Assembly: GCA_019634595.1 (NCBI GenBank)
Contig: JAHCBC010000003.1
Location: 682,001-746,000 of the forward strand
From: Akkermansiaceae bacterium
Lineage (GTDB): Bacteria > Verrucomicrobiota > Verrucomicrobiia > Verrucomicrobiales > Akkermansiaceae
Direction: 5' to 3'
Length of the DNA stretch: 64,000 nt
The notes beneath the pieces were generated by a model, which had not been told where the DNA came from, searched no databases, and saw only the letters and a program-made list of their open reading frames with translations. The position numbers and the translations under genes were made by a program. The stretch's first letter is position 1. Every line of letters starts with the position of its first letter. Below, in pieces: positions 53,100-62,040 of this stretch.

Positions 53100-54464
53100 A
53101 TGAAAACACCTCAAGAAAATCTTCCTGTGGCGGTCATCGGAGCCGGCCCCGTGGGGCTCGCCGCGGCCGCCCATCTCATTGAGCGTGGCGAGCAGCCGTT
53201 GATTCTGGAAGCCGGCCAATCCGTTGGACACACGGTCAGGAAATGGGCGCATATCAGAATGTTTTCCCCATGGCGTTACAATATCGACTCCGCTTCGCGG
53301 CGTCTTCTCGAGAAGGCCGGATGGAACGAGCCCGAAGCAGAGCATCTTCCTACCGGACTTGAAATCACCGAAGCGTATTTGGAACCGCTCGCTTCGATTG
53401 AGTCGGTGGCTGATTCTCTTCGGCTGAGCCATCGAGTGATTGCCGTCACCCGCGAAGGACTGGACAAGGTTCGCAGCCACGGCCGGGTTGGGCATCCATT
53501 CGTGATCCGCACCATGGATGCCACTGGAAACATCGCCATCCACCGTGCCAAAGCGGTGATTGATGCCAGTGGAACATGGGAAAACCCGAATCCGATGGGA
53601 ACGGACGGACTTTCCGTGCCCGGTGAGGAGGCCGTCTCATCGCGAATCCACTACGGGATTCCCGACCTGTCCGGTTCCCCGGGCAATGATTTCGCTGGAG
53701 CGCACGTTCTCGTGGTTGGCAGCGGCCACTCGTCTTTCAACGCAATCCTCGATCTACTGCATTTGAAGGACAGGCATCCCGACACCACGATCACGTGGGC
53801 GATGCGGAAAACAAAACCCGGCAATGTCTTCGGGGGCGGCGCTGCCGATGCTCTGCCTGCACGTGGCGAACTGGGGCAGAGAGTGCGTGAGGCGGTGGAA
53901 AGTGGCGCAATAAAGGTTTTGAGCCCGATGTCGATTGAAGGACTTGCTGAAAACAGCGGCCATTCCTCCATCAAGGTCCACGCGGAGGTGGCCGGCGCTC
54001 CGGTCGAACTGATGGTGGAACGCATCGTGGTGACCACCGGTTTTCGTCCCGACCTTGGGTTCAGCCGCGAGATCCGGCTCAGGCTCGATCCGGCGCTCGA
54101 GTGCGTTGAGCAGCTCGGTCCGTTGATCGACCCCAACGAACATAGCTGCGGCAGCGTCCGTCCTCATGGAGCGAAGGAACTCGCTCATCCAGACCTAGGT
54201 TACTATATAGTCGGCATGAAAAGCTACGGTCGCGCGCCGACTTTCCTGTTGGCCACAGGCTATGAGCAGGTGCGTTCTGTTGTAGCGGAAATCTCCGGCG
54301 ACCACGAAGCAGCCGCCAAGGTTGAACTCGATCTTCCTGAAACAGGCGTATGCCGTCTCAGTGAGCCAGAGGAAGATTCTTCCTCGTGCTGCGGCGATCA
54401 AAAACTCCCCTTCCATTTACCACCCGTTCCACGAAAAGAGACGAGCGCCAACTGCTGTGGATGA
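53100..54464 (+). CDS. FAD/NAD(P)-dependent oxidoreductase of metal-resistance clusters
   Basis: A 454-residue flavoprotein. N-terminal FAD motif VAVIGAGPVGLAAAAHLIER; a second dinucleotide motif VLVVGSGHSSFNAI near residue 205; GTWENPNPMG after the first domain and TTGFRPDLG near 315, as in flavin-containing monooxygenases and related reductases. It ends in two cysteine clusters (SSSCCGDQ and ANCCG). Similar proteins stand in ars and mer clusters; I cannot tell if it oxidises an arsenical or reduces a metal. Stop and next start overlap by ATGA. Confidence 0.75.
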   Translation: MKTPQENLPVAVIGAGPVGLAAAAHLIERGEQPLILEAGQSVGHTVRKWAHIRMFSPWRYNIDSASRRLLEKAGWNEPEAEHLPTGLEITEAYLEPLASIESVADSLRLSHRVIAVTREGLDKVRSHGRVGHPFVIRTMDATGNIAIHRAKAVIDASGTWENPNPMGTDGLSVPGEEAVSSRIHYGIPDLSGSPGNDFAGAHVLVVGSGHSSFNAILDLLHLKDRHPDTTITWAMRKTKPGNVFGGGAADALPARGELGQRVREAVESGAIKVLSPMSIEGLAENSGHSSIKVHAEVAGAPVELMVERIVVTTGFRPDLGFSREIRLRLDPALECVEQLGPLIDPNEHSCGSVRPHGAKELAHPDLGYYIVGMKSYGRAPTFLLATGYEQVRSVVAEISGDHEAAAKVELDLPETGVCRLSEPEEDSSSCCGDQKLPFHLPPVPRKETSANCCG

Positions 54465-55711
54465 GCCCTGAAGGAAGTTTTCCCCAAGCACCGGCTTCCC
54501 CGGAAGAAAACACGCGGCCCCCTTGGGGACTCGCATGGCGGCTTGCGTGGGGCCAGCTTCTTTCATGGGGTGTCCTGTATTATGCCTTCACCGCCCTCTC
54601 CGCGCCCATCCATGCTGACACTGGTTGGAGCCGCGCTCTCATTAACGGCGGCCTGTCGTTAGGGTTGTTGACTTGGGGCATCCTTGCCCTGCCGGTTGGA
54701 CTGTGGATCCAGCGGCGCGGTTCCAGAATTATCATGTCGTTGGGTTCCCTGGTTGGCGGGGTGGCATTCGCTGCCTTTGGTGCAGTCACCGAACCCTGGC
54801 ACTTTTACCTGGCATGGATGGGAGTTGGGGCAGCCATGGCCGCGCTCCTGTATGAACCCGCGTTCGCTGCGGTGACGGTGGCTTTCGGAAGCCGGTATAA
54901 GAAAGGCATCGTGCTCATCACACTGCTGGGTGGACTCGCGAGCACCGCCTTCGTTCCCCTATCCCATCTGCTTGCCCAAAACTTCGGCTGGCGGAGTGCC
55001 TGCATCGGCCTTGGCATCGCCGTCGCAGGAATCGGCATACCGCTTCATGGACTGGGAATGGCCCGACAGCCCGCTGGGAGGCACTCGAAACCCTATCATC
55101 GGGCAATACCCGTTTCCGTTGCCATCGGCACAATTAGAAGGGACTTCACCGACAAGACTTTTTTGCTGCTAGCGCTCTGGTTCACAGCGCATACCGCCGC
55201 ATTTTCAGGACTCATTTTTCTCATTGTTCCCGGATTGACCTCAATGGGAGCGGATCCGGGATCACTGCTTGGCGCGATGGCCCTTGTTGGACCGATGCAA
55301 GTCGTGGGCCGCCTGCTAATCGCCGCCCGTGGCGCGAAACTCTCATCCGTCCAATCGGGCCGATGGGCGATGATCTTCATGACGCTCTCCGTTCTGATCC
55401 TCATTTGTTTACCATCCACGACCGGCTGGCTTGTCTGCTTCGCCGTGCTTTTCGGATCGGGAAATGGCGTCATGACCATCCTGAAGGGAACCGCAATCGC
55501 CGAATTCTTTGGCAGGGAGCGCTATGCAGAGCTTAATGGAGCGATTGCTGCTCCTGCCGTGATCGCCAAAGCGGCGGCTCCTTTCGTATTAAGTGCCGTC
55601 TGGGAACATTCAACGAGGCCTACGGTTGTGTTCATTCTCCTGCTTTTCCTACTCTTGGTCGGTCTCGCGGCGACCCTGGGGCTAGTGTCGGGAGTATCCT
55701 TGAATCGCTAG
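54461..55711 (+). CDS. MFS transporter of the SigZ-linked unit
   Basis: A 12-helix major facilitator of 416 residues from ATG 54461 (MSPEGSFPQAPASPEEN), coupled to the flavoprotein by ATGA. The sequence has the loop RRGSRIIMSLGSLVGGVAFAA in the first half and RERYAELNGAIAAPAVIAKA in the second. The type is close to monocarboxylate or organoarsenical exporters but lacks the ArsJ motifs seen at 46690-47922. Coupling to the flavoprotein suggests export of its product. Substrate unknown. Confidence 0.82.
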   Translation: MSPEGSFPQAPASPEENTRPPWGLAWRLAWGQLLSWGVLYYAFTALSAPIHADTGWSRALINGGLSLGLLTWGILALPVGLWIQRRGSRIIMSLGSLVGGVAFAAFGAVTEPWHFYLAWMGVGAAMAALLYEPAFAAVTVAFGSRYKKGIVLITLLGGLASTAFVPLSHLLAQNFGWRSACIGLGIAVAGIGIPLHGLGMARQPAGRHSKPYHRAIPVSVAIGTIRRDFTDKTFLLLALWFTAHTAAFSGLIFLIVPGLTSMGADPGSLLGAMALVGPMQVVGRLLIAARGAKLSSVQSGRWAMIFMTLSVLILICLPSTTGWLVCFAVLFGSGNGVMTILKGTAIAEFFGRERYAELNGAIAAPAVIAKAAAPFVLSAVWEHSTRPTVVFILLLFLLLVGLAATLGLVSGVSLNR

Positions 55712-56091
55712 ATATCATGCTCACTATCCGTCGCAGGGTCTCCAGCCGAAAAGAACCTGGGGTTCGGTGTCTGGCCTGACATCGGGATAGCGAAGCAGAC
55801 CTTCTAAGCGCTCTCGTCAATCCAACGCTCCCATTAAGTGTCCGAGAAGCCCGCCTCTATAAGGCCCATTATCCTGGAGCAGCTGTTGCCAAAATCCTGA
55901 GAGGTAATTGGCTACAGGCACGCCGTGCCGCTGGAGTGAGCTCGTACCTGCGACGCGTTTCCTCGTATCTGGCACAAGCAGGCGCAGGATGTGGTCAAAT
56001 CGATGAATGCGGTTCGCTTCCTTCATGGCAGACGACAATTACAGGAGGGCCTGAGCTTTCCAAATGATCTTCTTCATCCACTTTTCTGCCT
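55712..56091. other. 380-bp gap between converging units, no supported gene
   Basis: No frame here has a recognisable motif. The best is a minus-strand frame at 55817-56038 (RFDHILRLLVPDTRKRV, then GHLMGALD); it could be a decayed fragment but I cannot name a family. The segment may also hold the terminators of the MFS gene (plus) and the ATPase gene (minus). No obvious long hairpin was seen by eye. Confidence 0.4.
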
Positions 56092-58023
56092 TCAATTCTT
56101 TGATTTTAGGAGACGTAGTGAATTTCCAGTAACAATAAGCGTGGCACCTGTATCCGCGAGAATCGCAAGCCAAAGGCTGGCGTGACCGGTGAGGGTAAGA
56201 ATTAGAAAAACCGCCTTAAGGAGCAGAGCGAAGGCGATGTTGAAGCGGATGACTCCGAGAGTCCGCCGTCCGAGCGTAATCGCTTTGGCGATCTCCGAAA
56301 GGTCATCCTTCATGAGAGTAATGTCGGACGTTTCGATCGCGGAGTCCGTTCCTGCGCCGCCCATCGCGATGCCAACCGTGGCCGCTGCCATCGCCGGGGC
56401 GTCGTTCACGCCATCACCCACCATGACGATCCCACCAAACCGGGTGGCGAGCGATCTGACGGCCTCCACCTTATCTTCTGGAAGGAGGTTTCCGCGTGTT
56501 TCATCGATCCCAACCTGGCTGGCAATGAAATCAGCCGCGACCTGGTTGTCGCCGCTCAACATCACCACTTTAGCTACCCCCACCCGATGGATGGAACGAA
56601 TCGCTTCGGCCGCCTCCGGGCGCAGGGTATCTCCAATAGCGAGGATCCCCAGCACTTCGCCCGCACAGCCATCATGCGGCATGTGACCGACCACCACTAC
56701 CGACTGGCCGCGGCTTTCGATCTCCCGGAGGCGTTGCTCCGTATCTTCGGAACAAACCCCCAACTCATGGGTGTAACGATGATTCCCGACGAAATAGGAA
56801 TGGCCATCGATGTCACCTTGCGCGCCGCGCCCACTGCGGGCTTGGTAGCGTTCAGCACGCGGAAATGATACTCCCGCCTCCTGAGCTTTCATGACCACGG
56901 CCTTGGCCAGTGGATGCTCCGAATGAACATCGATCGCTGCTGCCACACGCAACAGCTCGTTTTCGGAAGTATCACCGAACGGCTCAATTCCGAGGACGCG
57001 GGGCTTACCCTCGGTGATCGTGCCCGTCTTGTCCACCGCAAGCGCCTTGATCCGGGCGATGGATTCCAAATGAGCCCCGCCTTTCACCAGCACGCCGCGA
57101 CGCGCAAGGGCGGTCAATCCCGCAACGATACTCACCGGGGTGGAAATCACCAGCGCGCAGGGACAGGCAATAATGAGAAGGACACATGCCCGGTAGAGCC
57201 AGTCGGACCAGTTGCCATTCCCGAACAAGGGAGGAATGAGAAAGACCGCCAGCGCTGCAAGGGTGACCGCTGGGGTGTAGTAACGCGCGAACACATCAAC
57301 CGTCCGCTGGGTCGGAGCCTTCTGCTCCTGCGCTTCAGTCACCAGATGGATGATCCGCGCCAATGTCGTGTCCCCCGCGGCTTTGGTCACCAGGAATTCC
57401 AGCGAGCCTTCGCCGTTGATCGTGCCCGCGAACACCGTGTCTCCCGGTCGCTTGTCCACCGGCACCGATTCCCCCGTGATCGGTGCCTGGTTGACAGCGG
57501 ATTCGCCGACCGTGATTTCGCCATCGAGCGGGATGCTCATGCCGCTTTTAACCGCGACTATCTCTCCCGGACGCACCTGATCGGCAAGTACTTCAACGAA
57601 TTGGCCTTCCCGTTTCAGGAGGGCGTTCTTCGGCGCAAGGTCGAGAAGAGCCCCGACAGCCCGCCGGGCACGCCGGTCTGCCCAACCTTCCAACCATTCC
57701 GCCACTCCAAAGAGAATGACAACCGCCGCAGCTTCGACCTGCTCGCCGATGATCGAAGCTCCGATCGCTGCGATGACCACCAGCAGGTTGATGTCCGGAC
57801 GTAACCTTCTCAACGCACCGAACGCCTTAGGCAGCAGCAACCAGCCGCCCGCCGCGATGGCGGCGAACGCCAGCGTGGAAACCGCCGACGGAGGGAGGAT
57901 GCGGCTCCAGTGAGCACCGAGGGTGATCACCAGCAATACCGCACCCAGGATCAGGCTCCAGCTTTCCCAATCGGTCTTTGCCCCGCCACAACCACCCCCG
58001 CCGCATCCGCACGAATCACTCAT
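56092..58023 (-). CDS. P1B-type heavy-metal ATPase (Zn/Cd/Pb group)
   Basis: Inner-membrane cation exporter of 643 residues. The N-terminus is a short glycine-cysteine patch (SCGCGGGGCGG), not a full metal-binding domain. Motifs: TGES-P actuator (PITGESVPVDK), CPC in IIACPCALVISTP, phosphorylation site DKTGTITEG, HP motif SEHPLAKA, GDGVNDAPAM and the last-helix ADTGATLIVTGNSLRLL. CPC plus the Asp in this helix places it in the Zn/Cd/Pb subgroup (P1B-2). It is the last gene of the minus-strand metal operon. Confidence 0.93.
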   Translation of the reverse strand: MSDSCGCGGGGCGGAKTDWESWSLILGAVLLVITLGAHWSRILPPSAVSTLAFAAIAAGGWLLLPKAFGALRRLRPDINLLVVIAAIGASIIGEQVEAAAVVILFGVAEWLEGWADRRARRAVGALLDLAPKNALLKREGQFVEVLADQVRPGEIVAVKSGMSIPLDGEITVGESAVNQAPITGESVPVDKRPGDTVFAGTINGEGSLEFLVTKAAGDTTLARIIHLVTEAQEQKAPTQRTVDVFARYYTPAVTLAALAVFLIPPLFGNGNWSDWLYRACVLLIIACPCALVISTPVSIVAGLTALARRGVLVKGGAHLESIARIKALAVDKTGTITEGKPRVLGIEPFGDTSENELLRVAAAIDVHSEHPLAKAVVMKAQEAGVSFPRAERYQARSGRGAQGDIDGHSYFVGNHRYTHELGVCSEDTEQRLREIESRGQSVVVVGHMPHDGCAGEVLGILAIGDTLRPEAAEAIRSIHRVGVAKVVMLSGDNQVAADFIASQVGIDETRGNLLPEDKVEAVRSLATRFGGIVMVGDGVNDAPAMAAATVGIAMGGAGTDSAIETSDITLMKDDLSEIAKAITLGRRTLGVIRFNIAFALLLKAVFLILTLTGHASLWLAILADTGATLIVTGNSLRLLKSKN

Positions 58024-58077
58024 GGCTGTGGATCATAACGGGATGGTCAAACGGGGACGGAGTGGCGGGCAGGGCGA

Positions 58078-58389
58078 TCATGCGCGTGAGCCAACGCGGC
58101 AGACTGCCTTATGCTGGGAAACGGGCACCGGGCATTCGGAAGTGCAGGCTCTGACACGGCGGGTGATCATGCCCTTGCCGTTCGGCGCGAACTCCGTTTT
58201 GGTCCGGGTGACGCAGCAAGAGATGCCGGCACAGGCGGACGAATAGCAATGGACCGCGGCGGGCTTCCGCGGCGAGGTGTCGGACTTCCGGGGGAAGTCG
58301 AAGCTGCCAGGTTTGGCCATCGCGACCGGGCTGAATGAAGCGGCGGCGAATAGAATCGCGCCGAGGATTGTGGTCAGTTTTGTATTCAT
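58078..58389 (-). CDS. Small secreted cysteine-rich protein
   Basis: A 103-residue exported protein from ATG 58389: signal peptide MNTKLTTILGAILFAAASFS, then a basic segment and seven or so cysteines in HCYSSACAGISCCVTR and RACTSECPVP. The Cys pattern suggests a metal-binding or disulfide-rich domain. Unknown family; it lies between a second small secreted protein and the P-type ATPase, all on one strand. A longer frame (to 58533) overlaps the upstream gene and is not used. Confidence 0.65.
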   Translation of the reverse strand: MNTKLTTILGAILFAAASFSPVAMAKPGSFDFPRKSDTSPRKPAAVHCYSSACAGISCCVTRTKTEFAPNGKGMITRRVRACTSECPVPVSQHKAVCRVGSRA

Positions 58390-58435
58390 ATGGGTTCGTT
58401 GTTTGGTTTGCAGATGAGAGGAATGGGAATGCCAA

Positions 58436-58879
58436 TTATTCGTCGCAGATGCAGGCGTACTCGGAGTTGCCGCAGCCCTTGCAGTGGGACAGGTCCAGCG
58501 GGATCCTGAAGTTCTTGGGCTTGGCCTCGGCATCGGGCTTCACCTGGACGACAACCGTGTAGTGTTCGCCTTCGGGCAGCGGGGTCTTGGACACCAGAAG
58601 CTCGCCTTTCTTTTCGAATTCGAGCTTGGTCTTGCCACTAGGCGCTTCGGCGGTGGCAGTCACCGTCTGGCCCGCGACCGGCTGCGCCTTGAGCTCCGCA
58701 TCGTAGAACGCGATGCTCACGGTGCGATCCTTCTCGACGAAGAACTCCGCGTTCTGTTTCTCCAGTTCGAGGACGCGTCCCTTGCGGGGGCCCGCCTTGA
58801 CTTTGGCATCCGCCAGAGCGGTTCCGGTGCTGAATGCCGCGAGCGCGACAACAGCGATGGTTTTGAGGATGTGTTTCAT
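58436..58879 (-). CDS. Secreted protein with C-terminal cysteine cluster, after czcA
   Basis: A 147-residue protein from ATG 58879 (MKHILKTIAVVALAAFSTG), whose start overlaps the czcA stop by ATGA. A signal peptide precedes a beta-rich domain (QNAEFFVEKDRTVSIAFYD, EGEHYTVVVQVKPD) and ends CKGCGNSEYACICDE. The domain looks like a small periplasmic metal-binding module; the cysteine tail resembles that of the adaptor protein (ACTCGH). It could deliver metal to the RND pump. The family is unknown to me. Confidence 0.7.
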   Translation of the reverse strand: MKHILKTIAVVALAAFSTGTALADAKVKAGPRKGRVLELEKQNAEFFVEKDRTVSIAFYDAELKAQPVAGQTVTATAEAPSGKTKLEFEKKGELLVSKTPLPEGEHYTVVVQVKPDAEAKPKNFRIPLDLSHCKGCGNSEYACICDE

Positions 58880-61800
58880 GATTCCTGTGGTTCGAGGTTC
58901 GGTTTTCTTCTTACGGTTTTTCTCTCCAGCCACTCGTAGAGCAGGGGCACCACGAGCAGGGTGAGGAAAGTGGAGGTGACGATTCCGCCGATGACGACGG
59001 TGGCGATCGGGCGCTGGACTTCGGCACCCGCCCCGGTCGCCAAAGCCATCGGCAGAAAGCCGAGTGAGGCAACCAGCGCGGTCATCAGCTTCGGCCGCAA
59101 CCGGGTCAGGGTTCCTTCGACCACCGCGTCGCGCAGCGATTTGCCCTCTTCGCGGAGCTGGTTGATGAAGGAGATCAGCATGATCCCGTTGAGCACGGCG
59201 ATCCCACTCAGGGCGATGAAACCGACGGCGGCGGAGATCGTGAAGGGCATCGCCCGCAGCCACAGTGCGAACACCCCGCCGGTGACAGCGAGCGGAACGC
59301 AGACGAAGATCAGGACCGCCTGGCGCAGCGAATTGAAGCTGAGGAAAATCAGCACGAAGATCAGCGCCAGCGCGAGCGGCACCACGATCATCAGCCGCTG
59401 CTTGGCCTCCATCAGATTCTTGAACTGGCCGCCGAACTCGAAGTAGTAGCCATTGGGGAACTTCACCTTTTCGTGGATGGCCTTACTAGCCTCGGCCACG
59501 AAACCGGCGGTGTCCCGACCGCGGACGTTGATGAGCACCGAAACACGGCGCTGGGTGTCCTCGCGGGCGATCTGGTTGACCTGCTCCACCAGCTTAACCT
59601 TGGCGACTTGTCCGAGCGACAGCAGTGCCCCCTCCTCGGTCCGCAGCGGCAGCCGTTCCATCGCCGACAGATCCTCCCTCCGCTTCTCGGCCAGGCGCAC
59701 GACCAAAGGTGTGCGGCGGTTGCCCTCTATGAGCGTTCCGACCTCGCCACCGGCGAGCGCTGTTTCGATGAGTCGGTTCAGGTCATCTGCGTGGACGTTG
59801 AACCTCTGCATCGCGTCGCGATCTGGTTGGATTTCGATCATCGGCACCTTGCCGATGGCATCGAACTCGGTCTCCGCACCGCCCGGAAGGGCGTTGAGCA
59901 CCTCCCGCACCTCGCCGGCCAGCCGTTCAAGTTCGTCGTAATCCTCGCCGTAGATCTTGCACAGCAGGTCCGCACGGGATCCGGCCATGATCTCGTTGAA
60001 ACGCATTTGGATCGGCTGCGAAACGAGGATGTTCTGGCCCGGCACCTGTTCGAGGATGCGGCGGCGCATCAGGTCGCCGAGTTCTTCCTTTGCGATCGGC
60101 TTGCCGTCCACCAGCCGCCACTTCTCTTTGGTGTGGAGCATGACGTAGGTGTCGGAGACATTGGGTCCCATCGGGTCGGAAGCCACCTCGGCTGTGCCGA
60201 TCCGCGAGAATACGTCGCGGACCTCGGGAAACTCCCGCCGCAGGATCGCCTCGGATTGCTTCTGGAGATCGACTGAAGCGGTGAGTCCAGCGCTGCTGCT
60301 GCGGATGAGCTGGAAGGTGAAATCGCCTTCGTCGAGCTGCGGAATGAATTCCGAACCAAGCCGCGAGAAGACGAAGAGCGAGAACCCGAACAACGCGAAC
60401 ATCGGCACCACCACCAGCCATCGGAAGCGTAGTCCGAAGCTCAGCAGCGGCGTGTAGATGCGCTTCACCAGCGTCACGAGCCAGTTGTCCTTTTCCTTGA
60501 TGTTGCCGCCTAACAAAAACGAGCAAAGCACCGGCATCAGGGTGAGCGCGAGCACCAGCGAGCCACCCAGGGCCAGCATGACGACCACCGCCATCGGCTT
60601 GAACATCTTACCTTCGATCCCTTGCAGGGCGAGGATCGGCAGATAGACCACGGTGATGATGAGCACCCCGAAAAACATCGGATTGGCGACTTCCTTCGCC
60701 GAGCCGAGCACCTCGCGCGCGCGCTCTGCGGCAGTGAGTTTTCGGCCCAATGCGTGCTGCCGTTCGCCCAAATGGCGAACGATGTTTTCGACCATCACGA
60801 CCGCACCATCAATAATGAGGCCGAAGTCCACCGCGCCCAGACTCATGAGATTTCCGGAAACCCCCATCCGCACCATGCCCGTCATTGCCATCAGCATCGA
60901 CAGCGGAATCACCAGAGCCACGATGAAAGCAGCTCGGAAGTTCCCCAACAGGAGGAACAGCACCACGATCACCAGGATCGCGCCTTCGGTCAGGTTCTTC
61001 TCCACGGTGTGGATGGTTCGGTCCACCAGTTCGCTGCGGTCATAAACCGGCTTGATGCTCACCCCGGCAGGCAACTTCTGCTGGATCTCTTCGAGCTTGG
61101 TCCGCACCGAATGGGCGACCACCCGGGTGTTTTCACCTGCCAGCATGATCGCCGCGCCGATCAGCGCCTCATCAGCTTCATGGGTGCTCGCCCCGGAGCG
61201 GAACGAGGAGCCGATGCCGACCGTGGCGACATCGCTCAGGAGAATTGGACGCACCCCCGCGCCAAACTTGATCGGCAGTTTGGCGATTTCCTCGGAGTTG
61301 GTGACGCGGGTGGGGGCACGCACGATCAGCTGCTCGCCGCCAAGCTCGACATAGCCGCCTCCGGCATTCTTCGTATTCTGCTCGACGATTTCCGCCAGGC
61401 TGTCGAGCGAGAGGCCTGCGGCGGCAAGTTTGGCGGGATCGGGTTCAATCACCAACTGGCGCTCGTAGCCGCCGCTGGTGTTCACCTCGGCCACCCCCTG
61501 AGTCGCCCGCAACAGGGGCTTCACCGTGTATTCCTGGATCTGACGCAGCGCCATCAACTGCTCCCCACGACTGGCGGGCTTGTCGGCTGCGCCCGGTTCG
61601 TAGTCCAAGGTGTAGTAGAAGATTTCGCCGAGGCCGGTGGCGATCGGCGCGAGCTTGGGCGAAAGACCGGGCGGCAGGTCATCGAGGACGCCCTGCAGCC
61701 GCTCGGTGACGAGCTGGCGGGTCCGATATAGGTCCACCCCGTCCTTGAAGGTCATGGTGACCTGCGAGAGCCCGAATTTCGAGAGCGAGCGCAATTCGAC

Positions 61801-62037
61801 CATTTCCGGCAGGCCTGCCATCTCGCTTTCAATCGGGAAGGTGACCAGCTTCTCCACTTCCTCCGGCGCGAGTGCGGGAACAGCGGTGTTGATCTGGACT
61901 TGGGGGTTGGTGATGTCGGGAACCGCGTCGATCGGCAGGCGCAGCATTGCCCAGGTCCCCACCCCGATCAGGACGAGGGTGGCCAGCAGCACCGCCACGC
62001 GCTGGCGCATGACGAAATCCAATAGGAAATTGAGCAT
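58876..62037 (-). CDS. czcA: CzcA-type heavy-metal RND efflux pump
   Basis: Inner-membrane proton/cation antiporter of 1053 residues that exports divalent metals through the periplasm. It has 12 helices, two large periplasmic loops, and the helix-4 signature LGAVDFGLIIDGAVVMVEN, matching the DFG-x3-DG-x4-EN pattern of the Zn/Co/Cd branch. The N-terminus is MLNFLLDFVMRQRVAVLLAT and the C-terminus is rich in basic residues. It follows the short adaptor gene by 3 bp. No Cu/Ag-type methionine cluster is apparent by eye. Confidence 0.93.
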   Translation of the reverse strand: MLNFLLDFVMRQRVAVLLATLVLIGVGTWAMLRLPIDAVPDITNPQVQINTAVPALAPEEVEKLVTFPIESEMAGLPEMVELRSLSKFGLSQVTMTFKDGVDLYRTRQLVTERLQGVLDDLPPGLSPKLAPIATGLGEIFYYTLDYEPGAADKPASRGEQLMALRQIQEYTVKPLLRATQGVAEVNTSGGYERQLVIEPDPAKLAAAGLSLDSLAEIVEQNTKNAGGGYVELGGEQLIVRAPTRVTNSEEIAKLPIKFGAGVRPILLSDVATVGIGSSFRSGASTHEADEALIGAAIMLAGENTRVVAHSVRTKLEEIQQKLPAGVSIKPVYDRSELVDRTIHTVEKNLTEGAILVIVVLFLLLGNFRAAFIVALVIPLSMLMAMTGMVRMGVSGNLMSLGAVDFGLIIDGAVVMVENIVRHLGERQHALGRKLTAAERAREVLGSAKEVANPMFFGVLIITVVYLPILALQGIEGKMFKPMAVVVMLALGGSLVLALTLMPVLCSFLLGGNIKEKDNWLVTLVKRIYTPLLSFGLRFRWLVVVPMFALFGFSLFVFSRLGSEFIPQLDEGDFTFQLIRSSSAGLTASVDLQKQSEAILRREFPEVRDVFSRIGTAEVASDPMGPNVSDTYVMLHTKEKWRLVDGKPIAKEELGDLMRRRILEQVPGQNILVSQPIQMRFNEIMAGSRADLLCKIYGEDYDELERLAGEVREVLNALPGGAETEFDAIGKVPMIEIQPDRDAMQRFNVHADDLNRLIETALAGGEVGTLIEGNRRTPLVVRLAEKRREDLSAMERLPLRTEEGALLSLGQVAKVKLVEQVNQIAREDTQRRVSVLINVRGRDTAGFVAEASKAIHEKVKFPNGYYFEFGGQFKNLMEAKQRLMIVVPLALALIFVLIFLSFNSLRQAVLIFVCVPLAVTGGVFALWLRAMPFTISAAVGFIALSGIAVLNGIMLISFINQLREEGKSLRDAVVEGTLTRLRPKLMTALVASLGFLPMALATGAGAEVQRPIATVVIGGIVTSTFLTLLVVPLLYEWLERKTVRRKPNLEPQES

Positions 62038-62040
62038 GGG

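Noticed and set aside
51793..54464. Mercury resistance (mer) operon
   Set aside because: There is a MerT-like gene, but no merR or merA is present, and the flavoprotein lacks the mercuric reductase N-terminal and C-terminal Cys pattern.
60622..61731. Plus-strand frame of 369 residues opposite czcA
   Set aside because: His/Asp/Gln-rich antisense shadow of a certain RND gene.
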